Origin: Egicoccus halophilus
GTDB lineage: Bacteria; Actinomycetota; Nitriliruptoria; Nitriliruptorales; Nitriliruptoraceae
Assembly (NCBI RefSeq): GCF_004300825.1
Contig: NZ_CP036250.1
Location: forward strand, 992,001 to 1,056,000
Direction: 5' to 3'
Length of the DNA: 64,000 nucleotides
Shown: piece after piece, positions 43,894-52,267 of the stretch
How positions within the stretch are numbered: the first letter of the stretch is position 1
Layout: every line of letters begins with the position of its first letter
Notes under the pieces: model-generated
What the model was told of the DNA's origin: nothing
The model's input: only the letters and a program-made list of their open reading frames with translations
Database searches by the model: none
Translations under genes and position numbers: made by a program

Positions 43894-44691
43894 TCAGTCG
43901 AGGACGTCCGGTTCCTGCGCCACGATGGCTTCCGCGAACGACCGGAAGTTGTGGCGCGCCATGTTGGCGTTGCCGAACTGGCGGGCCGCCGTGCGCGCCT
44001 CGCCGTCGGTCATCACGCGGGGGCGGCCGGCCGCCTCGGCCAGCAGCTGCAGCTGGCACGAGCGGTCCATGGCGATGAACCACCACGCGGCCTCCTCGAC
44101 GGAGCCTCCCACCGTCAACAGGCCGTGGTGGCGCAGGATCGCGGCCCGGGCGGTGCCGAGCCGCTCGGCGATCCGTCGCCCCTCCTGCACCTCGAGCACG
44201 AGACCCTCGTACTCGTCGAACAGGATGTGGTCGTCGTAGAACGCGCAGGCCTCCTGCACGATCGGATCGAGCGTGCGGTCGAGGGCCGCCCAGGCACGTC
44301 CGTGCAGCGAGTGGGCGTGGGCGATCGCGACGACGTCGGGCCGGGCGGCGTGGATCGCCGAGTGGATCGCGAACGCGGCCTTGTTGGTCCGCCGCCCGCC
44401 GTGCACCACGTGACCGTGTTCGTCGATGAGCAGCAGGTCGCTGACCCGGATCCGCGAGAAGTGCACGGCGAACGGGTTCACCCAGAACCGCTCGGGGAAC
44501 TCCGGGTCCCGGGCGGTGAGGTGTCCCGCCACCCCCTCGTCGAACCCGTGGCGGGCGAACATGCGGAACGCGATCGCCAGCTGTCGCTTGCGGTGTTCGC
44601 GTTCCTCCTCGACCGAGCTCCGCCGCTCGGGCAGCTCCCCGAGGTCGAGCTCGTCGGTCACCGGCTCGTGCACGGCACCCGTCCCGATCAT
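43894..44691 (-). CDS. Class II aldolase/adducin family protein
   Basis: A 265-residue cytosolic class II aldolase-like enzyme. Metal-binding residues are visible in VVAIAHAHSLHGRAWA (HxH) and AAILRHHGLLTVGGSVEEA; substrate-binding GVAGHLTARDPE is near the N-terminus. Members cleave or decarboxylate hydroxy-acids and sugar phosphates; the exact substrate is open. The ATG at 44691 follows GGAAGGTGGG. It may be co-transcribed with the hydrolase gene 35 bp downstream and is divergent from the XRE-cupin regulator, with paired operators between them. Confidence 0.87.
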   Translation of the reverse strand: MIGTGAVHEPVTDELDLGELPERRSSVEEEREHRKRQLAIAFRMFARHGFDEGVAGHLTARDPEFPERFWVNPFAVHFSRIRVSDLLLIDEHGHVVHGGRRTNKAAFAIHSAIHAARPDVVAIAHAHSLHGRAWAALDRTLDPIVQEACAFYDDHILFDEYEGLVLEVQEGRRIAERLGTARAAILRHHGLLTVGGSVEEAAWWFIAMDRSCQLQLLAEAAGRPRVMTDGEARTAARQFGNANMARHNFRSFAEAIVAQEPDVLD

Positions 44692-44748
44692 GGACCCACC
44701 TTCCCTGCTCCCGGTGTCCACCCTGACGCACCGTCCGCCGGCTGTCAA

Positions 44749-44782
44749 GCCTCAGAGGCGAACGAACTTGCCTTTTAGGCAA
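44749..44782. promoter_or_regulatory. Two GCCT-N3-AGGC operators, 21 bp apart
   Basis: GCCTCAGAGGC (44749-44759) and GCCTTTTAGGC (44770-44780, extended to TTGCCTTTTAGGCAA) are perfect inverted repeats with the same arms. Their centres are 21 bp apart, two helical turns, on the same DNA face. They lie between the divergent aldolase and XRE-cupin genes. Confidence 0.65.
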
Positions 44783-44867
44783 AGCGTCCGGGGCCGGGAG
44801 CGGCGTCGCCGAGGCGCACCGCCTACGTTGCCCCGTCGGGGAAGGGCGTCGGCAGACAGGGACCCGG

Positions 44868-45467
44868 GTGGACGTCGACGAAGCGGACGACGCGTCGCGC
44901 TGGATCGGGCGCCGGCTGCGTGAGATCCGCGAGCAGCAGCGGCTGACGCTCGGCGAGGTCGCCGAACGCACCGGCGGCTCGCCCTCGCACCTGTCGCGGA
45001 TCGAGAAGGGCCAGCGGCAGCCGTCGATCGGGACGCTGATGCAGCTCGCCCGTACGTACGGCATGTCGCTGAGCCAGCTCGTCGACGACGAACCCGGCGA
45101 CGCGCCCCACGTCGTGCGTGCGGCCGAGGCCCCGGTGCACGACAGCCCCGACGGGCGCTACGTCGCCATGAGCGCGCTCGGTTCGGCGCTGCAGGTGGTG
45201 CGGGTCGAGCTGCGTCCACGGCGTCGTCCGGCGCTCGTCCAGCACGCCGGGGAGGAGTGGATCCACGTGCTCGACGGCGAGGCGACGGTCGAGCTCGACG
45301 GGGAGCTCGTGCAGCTCGCGGCCGGCGACGCGATCCACTTCGACGCGGCCGTCCCGCACGGGCTGCACCACGCGGGCCGGTCGACGGCGACGGTGCTCGT
45401 CGTGTCGAGCGCACCGGCGACCCCCGGCCACGCGCCGAGCGGACACGTGCCCCGCCCCGCCGACTGA
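44868..45467 (+). CDS. XRE-family regulator with cupin sensor domain
   Basis: A 199-residue transcription factor. The N-terminal HTH (IREQQRLTLGEVAERTGGSP, SHLSRIEKGQRQPSIGTL) is followed by a C-terminal cupin_2 barrel (HAGEEWIHVLDGEATVELDG ... AVPHGLHHAG). This class senses small molecules and commonly controls neighbouring catabolic genes and itself. The GTG start is supported by a GGGACC-like site. Paired inverted repeats lie in the promoter region shared with the aldolase operon. Confidence 0.9.
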   Translation: MDVDEADDASRWIGRRLREIREQQRLTLGEVAERTGGSPSHLSRIEKGQRQPSIGTLMQLARTYGMSLSQLVDDEPGDAPHVVRAAEAPVHDSPDGRYVAMSALGSALQVVRVELRPRRRPALVQHAGEEWIHVLDGEATVELDGELVQLAAGDAIHFDAAVPHGLHHAGRSTATVLVVSSAPATPGHAPSGHVPRPAD

Positions 45468-45549
45468 CGCGTGCGACGTCCGTCACGAACCGGCCAGGTC
45501 CGCGAACGCGACCTGGTGCAGCTGATCGACCAGAAGGGCTGGTGAGCCG

Positions 45550-46947
45550 ATGGCCGACACCTCCGTCGCCGAAGGACGGCGACATCCGCGCCGCGAGACG
45601 CCGACGACGCTCCGGCTGCACGTCCAGCTCGCGGACGCCTCCCCGCCGGTGTGGCGACGGATCGAGGTGGCGTCCGACCTCGGCCTCGACGACCTGCACG
45701 ACGTGCTGCAGGTCGCGTTCGGCTGGGAGGACCGCCACCTGCACCGGTTCACGACCGGCCCGCAGGGCGAGCCGGAGGCGGTGTTCGCGTGCACGGCCGA
45801 CCTCGCCGTGGCGGACGGCGACGAGTTGGCCAGGCCGACGTGGGACGTCCGGGTCGACGAGCTGCTCGCCGCGCCGGGGGAGCGGCTGCACTACCAGTAC
45901 GACTACGGCGACAACTGGTGGCTGGACGTCGAGGTCGAGGACGTCGACGACGGCCGGATCCCACCGGGCCGGGCGACGTTGCTCGACGGTGCCGGCGCCG
46001 GGCCGCCCGAGGACTGCGGCGGGATCGGCGGCTACCGCACGGTCGTGACCGCCGCCGACCCGAGCTCCCCCGGACACCGGCGGGCCCTCGCGGAGGTCGC
46101 CGGCTGGTGGGGACGCGAGATCACCCCCGGCGAGCTCGGCCTCGTGCCGTTCGACCCGGCCGCCGTCAGCGACCGGCTCCAGGCGCTCGACCTCGACGGC
46201 CGCCCGCCGGTCCCGTGCCGCGTCGGGGCGAAGCTCGCCGCGCTGCTGCTGCGGGCCCGCGACACCGCCACGGAACGGCAGCTGCGGACGCTGGCGTCCA
46301 CGGCGGACGGGGGCGACGACGTCGACGAGGCGCGGGCGGCCCGCATGCTGCGGCCGTTGCGGGTGCTGCTCGACACGGTCGGCGACGGGGTGAAGCTGAC
46401 CGCGGCCGGCTACCTGCCGCCGGCGGTCGTGCAGCGCATCTTCGACGAGCTCGACCTGGGCGACGAGTGGATCGGCAAGGGCAACCGCGAGGACCTGACC
46501 TACCCGGTGCTCCAGCTGCGCGAGACCGGCCAGCGGCTCCAGCTGCTGCGCAAGTTCAAGGGTCGGCTGGTGCCCACGCCGCGGGCGCGGGCCCTCGCCG
46601 ACGACCCGGTCGGGCTGTGGCAGCACGTCGCCGGCGCACTCCCCGTCGGTGGCCGGGATGCGGCCGACGCCGGGTGGCAGGCGGGCGTGCTGCTGCTCGC
46701 GCTGATGGCCGCAGGGGCCACCGACGACGCCGAGGTGCGGGTGGCGGCGCTGCTCACCGCGCTGGGTTGGGCCGTCGGGGAGGGCCAGCCGGTCGACCCG
46801 CGCACCGCCGGCCACCTGGTCGTCGACGACGTCCGCCTGCTGCGCCGGCTCGGCGCGTTCGAGCGCGACCGCCGCGCCTGGCCGGGCACGGTCACGCCCG
46901 ACGGGATCGCCCTCGCGCGCGCCGCCCTCACCGGGCCGTGCCGATGA
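45550..46947 (+). CDS. pRiA4b ORF-3-like protein (IS1096 TnpR-like)
   Basis: A 465-residue protein whose N-terminal ~190 residues form the plasmid pRiA4b ORF-3 domain: LRLHVQLADASPPVWRRIEV, LDDLHDVLQVAFGWEDRHLH, and YQYDYGDNWWLDVEVED ending in PPEDCGG. The C-terminal ~270 residues are helical and specific to the longer variants. The family was named from plasmid and transposon genes but is often chromosomal; its function is unknown. The start ATG is 10 bp after a GTG/TGA cluster, with only a weak ribosome binding site. Confidence 0.85.
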   Translation: MADTSVAEGRRHPRRETPTTLRLHVQLADASPPVWRRIEVASDLGLDDLHDVLQVAFGWEDRHLHRFTTGPQGEPEAVFACTADLAVADGDELARPTWDVRVDELLAAPGERLHYQYDYGDNWWLDVEVEDVDDGRIPPGRATLLDGAGAGPPEDCGGIGGYRTVVTAADPSSPGHRRALAEVAGWWGREITPGELGLVPFDPAAVSDRLQALDLDGRPPVPCRVGAKLAALLLRARDTATERQLRTLASTADGGDDVDEARAARMLRPLRVLLDTVGDGVKLTAAGYLPPAVVQRIFDELDLGDEWIGKGNREDLTYPVLQLRETGQRLQLLRKFKGRLVPTPRARALADDPVGLWQHVAGALPVGGRDAADAGWQAGVLLLALMAAGATDDAEVRVAALLTALGWAVGEGQPVDPRTAGHLVVDDVRLLRRLGAFERDRRAWPGTVTPDGIALARAALTGPCR

Positions 46948-47018
46948 CGCACCCGCAGGCCGTCCTCACCGACCGGACGAGGAATCGCACGAAGGAGACG
47001 GGCCGTCGGTGGTGGCGA

Positions 47019-47390
47019 TCAGCTGTCCCGCGCTGACCGATCAGGGCTCCGCGTTGCCTGTCCGCGAACGGCGGCCGCAGGGAACCGGGTCTCGTTTCTG
47101 ATCATCTTCGCCTGGGCGGCCGCGACGAGGTCGACGCCCAGGACGTCGGCGAGGCGGACGAGGTAGATCAGCACGTCCGCGAGCTCGTCCTCGACGTCGG
47201 CGGAACGCCCACCTTCCATCACCGCCGCTGACTCCTCGGCGGTGAGCCATTGGAAGATCTCGGTGAGTTCGCCGACCTCGCCGGACAACGCCATGACCAG
47301 GTTCTTCGGGGTCTGGAACTGCTCCCAGTCCCGCTCGCGAGCGAAGGCGCGCAGCGTCTGCCGCAGGTCGGCCATCGAGTCGGTGCTCAT
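47019..47390 (-). CDS. MazG-like nucleotide pyrophosphohydrolase
   Basis: A 123-residue protein of the MazG/RS21-C6 all-alpha NTP pyrophosphatase group. The metal-binding EVGELTEIFQWL (ExxE) and later DVEDELADVLIYLVRLAD (ExxD) helices are both present. It would hydrolyse (d)NTPs to monophosphates. Its start codon overlaps the stop of the DUF2075 gene (ATGA), so the two are a coupled pair, which argues for a joint role in defence or DNA repair rather than general nucleotide cleaning. Confidence 0.88.
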   Translation of the reverse strand: MSTDSMADLRQTLRAFARERDWEQFQTPKNLVMALSGEVGELTEIFQWLTAEESAAVMEGGRSADVEDELADVLIYLVRLADVLGVDLVAAAQAKMIRNETRFPAAAVRGQATRSPDRSARDS

Positions 47391-49315
47391 GGGGCGTCGG
47401 CCCGGTACCCGGCGGCCCGCTCGGCTGCCAGCGCGATGGCTGCGATGTCGATGCGGCTCTCGAAGAAGTCTCGGGTCTTCTCGTCGGTGAAGTACACGTA
47501 GCAGCCTTTCAACCCGCGGCTGAGCAGGACGCGGTACGTGTTCTTCACCAGCGCCGTGAACTCCTCGGCGTCGAGTCCGCGCTTGAGCCCGCTGTCCTTC
47601 GAGAACTCTGAGCGCCCGACCCACCCTTCCCGGGGTCGGTAGACGAGGTCGTCACCGAAGATGACACCGACGTAGTCGAACTCGAAGCCTTGGGCGGTGT
47701 AGATGCATCCGACCTGCTCCAGACCGCCGGGCTCGCTGGCCCACAGGTGCGACTTGGGGATCCCAGCCGCAAGCCGCCCAGCGTCTGGACGGGCGTTCCA
47801 GGGGCGCGACCAGCCGTCGATCTGGACGTCGGCGGGAAGCTCGCCTTCCCCCGTCGGCTTCGACCAGGACCAGCAGTAGCCTGCGACGAGCCGGGCGCTG
47901 TGTCCCTGCTCCGCACGGCTCCGGACGAGCGCGTCGAGTTCCTGCGGACTGTCGACGATGTCGAACTCGAAGTTCGGATCGCCACTCCAGAGCGCGTTGG
48001 CGGTGCGGCGAATGCCGAGCGTGTTCTCGAGCCACCGGACGTAGCCGTCCGAGCCTCCGCAGCGGAACTGGATCTCGAGTTGGTGCTCGCGGACCTCGGC
48101 GCCACGCCGTTCGGCGAGCGTCTCGATCCAGCCGCTGTCACCGATCTCGTTGCGGCGCACGGCCTGCAAATCGTCGATGAAGAACACCGAGACGCGGGCG
48201 ACGCTGAGGATCTCGTCGATCTGTGGACGGTCAGGGTCGTCAGCCTTCTTCTTCGTCCACCGGTTCCAGGAGTACTCGCGGATCCGGTGGGCCTCGTCGC
48301 AGATCAGGACGTCGAGTTCGTTCTCCTCGGCGTTGAGGTAGGAGTTGAAGTAGTTGAATTGCTTGGCCGCGCGGGTGCCGACGAGCTTGCGGACTGTCTG
48401 CGTGAACGCGGACGAACCGGTCGCGTGGTGGGTGGCGTAGCCGGCGGCGGAGAGCTCTGCGACAAGGTTCAGCGCCAGAACGGACTTCCCGGTGCCAGGA
48501 CCGCCCCGGACGATGAAGACGGTCTTCTGGTCGAGGCTGACCGCCTGGTCGACTGCGGAGAGGATCGACTTCAGCACGACCTGCTGTTCGTCGAGCAGCA
48601 CGTAGCTCGGCTCCTGTTTGATCATCTCCGCGGTGTGCTCCAACAGCTTGCGGTGGGGCCGGTACCGACCCTCTCTCACCGTTCGCAGTACGCCGAGGCC
48701 GTTGCCACCGCCGAGCCGGTCATCGAGGAAGGTGATGAGCTCGTCGAGGCGGTCACCGGCGAAGAGCGGATAGATTCCGAGCAGGTGCGCGTAGCGGCGG
48801 TCGTACAACTCCGACCGGTCGTCGTAGGGCAGATCATGAAGGAACGAGCACGCCCCGAGTGTGACGGCGGCGTCGTGGAACGCTGTGTGCGTATCCGCCA
48901 GATACTCGCGGTACTGCCCGGCCTGCGCTGACGGGTGCAGCTGGTCGCGCAGCCGTCCTCCATACATGACGCCGACGCAGTCGGGCACGTCCGAGAGTTC
49001 GGCATGGTCCCACTGTTTGAGTTCCACCAGCACCGCGCCGGGCCGTCCTTGGTGGTCGTGGCCGGTGATGAGCGCATCGATGCGACGGGAACTCATCGGC
49101 AGCTGAAATTCGAGGAAGATCCCGTGGTCGAGGAACCCGCCGTACCTCACCGCGTTCGCCAGCGCTTTCAGCGAGTTTCGCCACGAACGGAGCTCGGATG
49201 GCGATGGCTCGAAGCCGAGCTGATCGAAGAACGCCTGCCGCAGCGTCTCGGCGATCGTGTTCTGTGTCGCTTGCTCGACGAAGTCACTCGTCGTACCCCA
49301 GTACAACTCGGCCAT
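47387..49315 (-). CDS. Nuclease-DUF2075 (Schlafen-like) helicase
   Basis: A 642-residue protein. The N-terminal ~200 residues contain a PD-(D/E)xK-type core: D80 in RRIDALITG and E98-x-K100 in AVLVELKQW. The DUF2075 helicase/ATPase follows, with Walker A VRGGPGTGKSVLAL (~270-282), Walker B LDVLICDEAHRIRE, and late motifs FIDDLQAVRR and IYTAQGFEFDYVGVI. The ATG at 49315 follows AGGGG. It is divergent from the Wadjet operon and overlaps the MazG gene. DUF2075 proteins are found in phage-defence neighbourhoods; this specific pair is not one I can name. Confidence 0.85.
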   Translation of the reverse strand: MAELYWGTTSDFVEQATQNTIAETLRQAFFDQLGFEPSPSELRSWRNSLKALANAVRYGGFLDHGIFLEFQLPMSSRRIDALITGHDHQGRPGAVLVELKQWDHAELSDVPDCVGVMYGGRLRDQLHPSAQAGQYREYLADTHTAFHDAAVTLGACSFLHDLPYDDRSELYDRRYAHLLGIYPLFAGDRLDELITFLDDRLGGGNGLGVLRTVREGRYRPHRKLLEHTAEMIKQEPSYVLLDEQQVVLKSILSAVDQAVSLDQKTVFIVRGGPGTGKSVLALNLVAELSAAGYATHHATGSSAFTQTVRKLVGTRAAKQFNYFNSYLNAEENELDVLICDEAHRIREYSWNRWTKKKADDPDRPQIDEILSVARVSVFFIDDLQAVRRNEIGDSGWIETLAERRGAEVREHQLEIQFRCGGSDGYVRWLENTLGIRRTANALWSGDPNFEFDIVDSPQELDALVRSRAEQGHSARLVAGYCWSWSKPTGEGELPADVQIDGWSRPWNARPDAGRLAAGIPKSHLWASEPGGLEQVGCIYTAQGFEFDYVGVIFGDDLVYRPREGWVGRSEFSKDSGLKRGLDAEEFTALVKNTYRVLLSRGLKGCYVYFTDEKTRDFFESRIDIAAIALAAERAAGYRADAP

Positions 49316-49472
49316 CCATGTCCCCTCTCTTGCGGGACAGGCTAGCTGCGGCCCCCGCACTGCCGACAAGACCGCGGACGGCGTCTCCGGGGGCAACACG
49401 ACGTGGTCGGAGTCCCCCTCACCACTAGCCTTGGGTGACGAGCTCCAGCGCCCGACGGGAGAACCGCACCCG

Positions 49473-51026
49473 GTGCCAACCGACTACGGCACGTTCGCCC
49501 ACCTCGCTGCGGACAAGCGTCACCACTACCGCGAGGTGCTCGACGTCTTCGCCGACGCGAAGGCGCGGTTCGTGCTGCATCTGCGGCCGTCCGACGTCGT
49601 GGCGGCGCTCCCCGGGCGTGCCGATGTCGGCGAGGTCGATGCGGCGCTCCGCCAGCTGGTGAGCTGGGGCAATCTGTCGGCCGATCCGGACACCGCCGAG
49701 GTCGCCACGGTGGAGGAGTTCTACCGCGCCCGCTTCCTGTACCGGCTCACGCCCGAAGGCGAGGCGACCGAGCGCGCCCTGGAGGTGTTCGAGCAGGGGC
49801 TCCGCCGGTCCGGTGAGCTGCAGACCGCCGCCCTCGGCGACATCCGCGACCTGCTGCAGCAACTGCGTGAGCACCTCGCGGTCGACGAGCCGTCGGGCGC
49901 CCACGGGTCGTCGCTGCCCGACGACCTCGACGTGGGCAAGGTGCATCTGACCCTGCGTTCGCTGTGGGGCCGCTTCGAGGAGTTGACCGACCGCGCACAG
50001 ACGTTCGTGGCCAGCCTGCAGCGCACCGTCGACCTGCACGCCATCGATGTCGACGCGCTGCTGGCCTACAAGGACGCCCTGCTCGGCTACCTGGAACGGT
50101 TCATCGGCGAGCTCGTCGTCGCCCAGGCACACATCGCCGCGCTGCTGCGCGACCTCGAGGGGCCCGCCGTCGAGCGGTTGCTCCAGATCGCGGCCGACCG
50201 GGAGCTGGCCGACGCCCTCGCCCCCAGCGAGGACGACCGGGCCGCCGCACGGGCGAGCTGGCAGGCCCGCTGGGCCGGGCTGGTCGGATGGTTCCTGCCC
50301 GACGGCGAGCGTCCCGCCCAGGCCGAGCTGCTGCGCGCCCGGGCACGCGCGGCGATCCCCGCGCTGTTGCAGGCCATCGCCGAGGTCAACGAGCGGCGCC
50401 TGTCCCGTTCGGACCGGGCCGGCGACCTGCGCGCCCTCGCCCGCTGGTTCGCCGCCTGCGACGCCGACGCCGACGCCCACCGGCTGTGGCGTGCCGCGTT
50501 CTCGCTCGCACCCGCCCGCCACCTGGCCGTCGACCAGGACACACTGGCGGAACGGGACCAGTCGCCCGTCCCGGCCGCCACCAGCTGGCTCGATGGCCCA
50601 CCGGTGCGCATCAGTCCCCGGCTGCGCCGGACCGGTCGCACCACGCGACGCGGGCGGGTCAACGGCATCATCGACCGCAGCCGCGAGAAGCAGCTGCTCG
50701 CGCGTCTCGCCGCCGAGGAAGCCGCCCAGCTCGCCGCCGCCCGCGCCCAGCTGTGCACCGACGGGCCCGTGCGACTGGGCGAGCTCGGCCCGTTGGATCC
50801 GGTCGCCTTCGAGCTGTTCCTCGACCTGCTCGCCGCCGCCCTCGCCGAGGCCGTCGACCGGCGGGCGCCCGTGGTCGCCACCAGCGCCGACGGTGCCCTC
50901 GAGCTCGAACTCGTCCCCACCGGCGACGGCGGTCGGGCCCACGTCCACACGACGGCCGGTGTGCTGTCCGGTCCGGACCACTGGGTCCACATCCGCGAGG
51001 CGGCGCGCGTCCGGGCGGCCTCGTGA
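49473..51026 (+). CDS. jetA: Wadjet type II JetA (DUF2397/TIGR02677)
   Basis: The kleisin-like subunit of an SMC-type anti-plasmid system, 517 residues. The N-terminus FAHLAADKRHHYREVLDVF and the RARFLYRLTPEGEATERAL segment are typical of TIGR02677 proteins. JetA should link the JetC heads and recruit JetB. The GTG at 49473 has GGGAG about 10 bases upstream. It overlaps jetB by GTGA. Function is known from the family: Wadjet recognises and cleaves small circular DNA. Confidence 0.88.
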   Translation: MPTDYGTFAHLAADKRHHYREVLDVFADAKARFVLHLRPSDVVAALPGRADVGEVDAALRQLVSWGNLSADPDTAEVATVEEFYRARFLYRLTPEGEATERALEVFEQGLRRSGELQTAALGDIRDLLQQLREHLAVDEPSGAHGSSLPDDLDVGKVHLTLRSLWGRFEELTDRAQTFVASLQRTVDLHAIDVDALLAYKDALLGYLERFIGELVVAQAHIAALLRDLEGPAVERLLQIAADRELADALAPSEDDRAAARASWQARWAGLVGWFLPDGERPAQAELLRARARAAIPALLQAIAEVNERRLSRSDRAGDLRALARWFAACDADADAHRLWRAAFSLAPARHLAVDQDTLAERDQSPVPAATSWLDGPPVRISPRLRRTGRTTRRGRVNGIIDRSREKQLLARLAAEEAAQLAAARAQLCTDGPVRLGELGPLDPVAFELFLDLLAAALAEAVDRRAPVVATSADGALELELVPTGDGGRAHVHTTAGVLSGPDHWVHIREAARVRAAS

Positions 51027-52267
51027 GCACCGTCGACGCCCCCGTGTCCGAGCTGCGCGAGCAACTCGAGGCGGCCGAGCGCCACGAGTTCCGACTGGCG
51101 CTGCGGACCCTGCTGATGCGGCCGCTGCTGCCCGCGACCGACGACGCCTTCCCCGCCGTGCGGCGGCAGGCCACGGCCCTGCGCGACTGGCTGGCCTCCG
51201 AAACCGGCTGGATCCTGCACGTCGACCGCTCCCATGCCCGTCTGCGCAAGACCCCCGCCCGGCTGACCGACGGCACCCGCGGGGCGCGCGCCCGTCCGGG
51301 TGACCCGCCCTTCTCCCGGCGGCGCTACGTGCTGCTCTGCCTCGCCCTTGCCGCGCTGGAGGGGGAGGAACGCCAGACCGCCCTGGGGCGGCTCGCCGAA
51401 CGCATCGTCGGCAGCGTCGCGGCCGACGAGCAGCTGGCTGCCGCCGGGGTGCGTTTCACCCTCGAGACCCGTGACGAACGACGCGACCTCGTGGCCGTCG
51501 CCCGCCTGCTGCTCGCCCTCAAGGTGCTGCGTCGTGTCGACGGGGACGAGGCCGCCTACGTGACCGGCGCCGGCGACGCGTTGTACGCCGTCGACCGCGC
51601 CGCGCTGGCCGCGATGCTGGCCACCCGTCGGCCCCCGACCACCGTCGACGCCGTCCACCTCGACGACCGGTTGGCCGCCATCACCGAGGAGCCGGTCCCC
51701 GACACCACCGACGCACGCAACCGCGCCATCCGTCACCGGCTGACACGTCGACTGCTCGACGACGCCGTGCTCGCCTACGACGAGCTCGACGACGCCGAGC
51801 TGGCCTACCTCACGTCCCAACGCGCCCGCATCCTCGGCGCCATCACCGAGGCGACCGGGCTCGTGCCTGAGATCCGGGCCGAGGGCATCGCCCTGCTCGA
51901 CGACCGTGGCGACGCGACCGACCTGCGCATCCCCGAAGAGGGCACCGACGGCCACCTCACCCTGCTGCTCGCCGAGCACCTGGCACGCGCCCTTCGTGCA
52001 CGACCGGGCACACCGGTGCCGTTCCACGAGCTCGAGGCCCACACCGCCGAGCTCGCCGTACGGCACGCCGCCCACTGGCGCAAGGACGCCACCGACCCGG
52101 CCAACGGCCCGACACTCACCGCCGACGCGGTCGGCCGGCTGGCCGCGCTCGACCTCGTCGTCGTGACCGACGCCGGCGTCCTGCCGCGCCCGCCGATCGC
52201 CCGCTACGCCGTCGACGAGCCCCTGCTCCCGCCCAGCCTGCAGCTGTTCGACCAGGACGCCCCGTGA
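51023..52267 (+). CDS. jetB: Wadjet type II JetB (DUF2398/TIGR02678)
   Basis: The KITE-like winged-helix subunit, 414 residues. It starts with a GTG inside the jetA stop. The TIGR02678 pattern is visible in EFRLALRTLLMRPLL, FSRRRYVLLCLALAALE, and the C-terminal ARYAVDEPLLP. It would dimerise on the JetA kleisin near the SMC neck. It ends with a 4-bp overlap into jetC. Confidence 0.87.
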   Translation: MSTVDAPVSELREQLEAAERHEFRLALRTLLMRPLLPATDDAFPAVRRQATALRDWLASETGWILHVDRSHARLRKTPARLTDGTRGARARPGDPPFSRRRYVLLCLALAALEGEERQTALGRLAERIVGSVAADEQLAAAGVRFTLETRDERRDLVAVARLLLALKVLRRVDGDEAAYVTGAGDALYAVDRAALAAMLATRRPPTTVDAVHLDDRLAAITEEPVPDTTDARNRAIRHRLTRRLLDDAVLAYDELDDAELAYLTSQRARILGAITEATGLVPEIRAEGIALLDDRGDATDLRIPEEGTDGHLTLLLAEHLARALRARPGTPVPFHELEAHTAELAVRHAAHWRKDATDPANGPTLTADAVGRLAALDLVVVTDAGVLPRPPIARYAVDEPLLPPSLQLFDQDAP

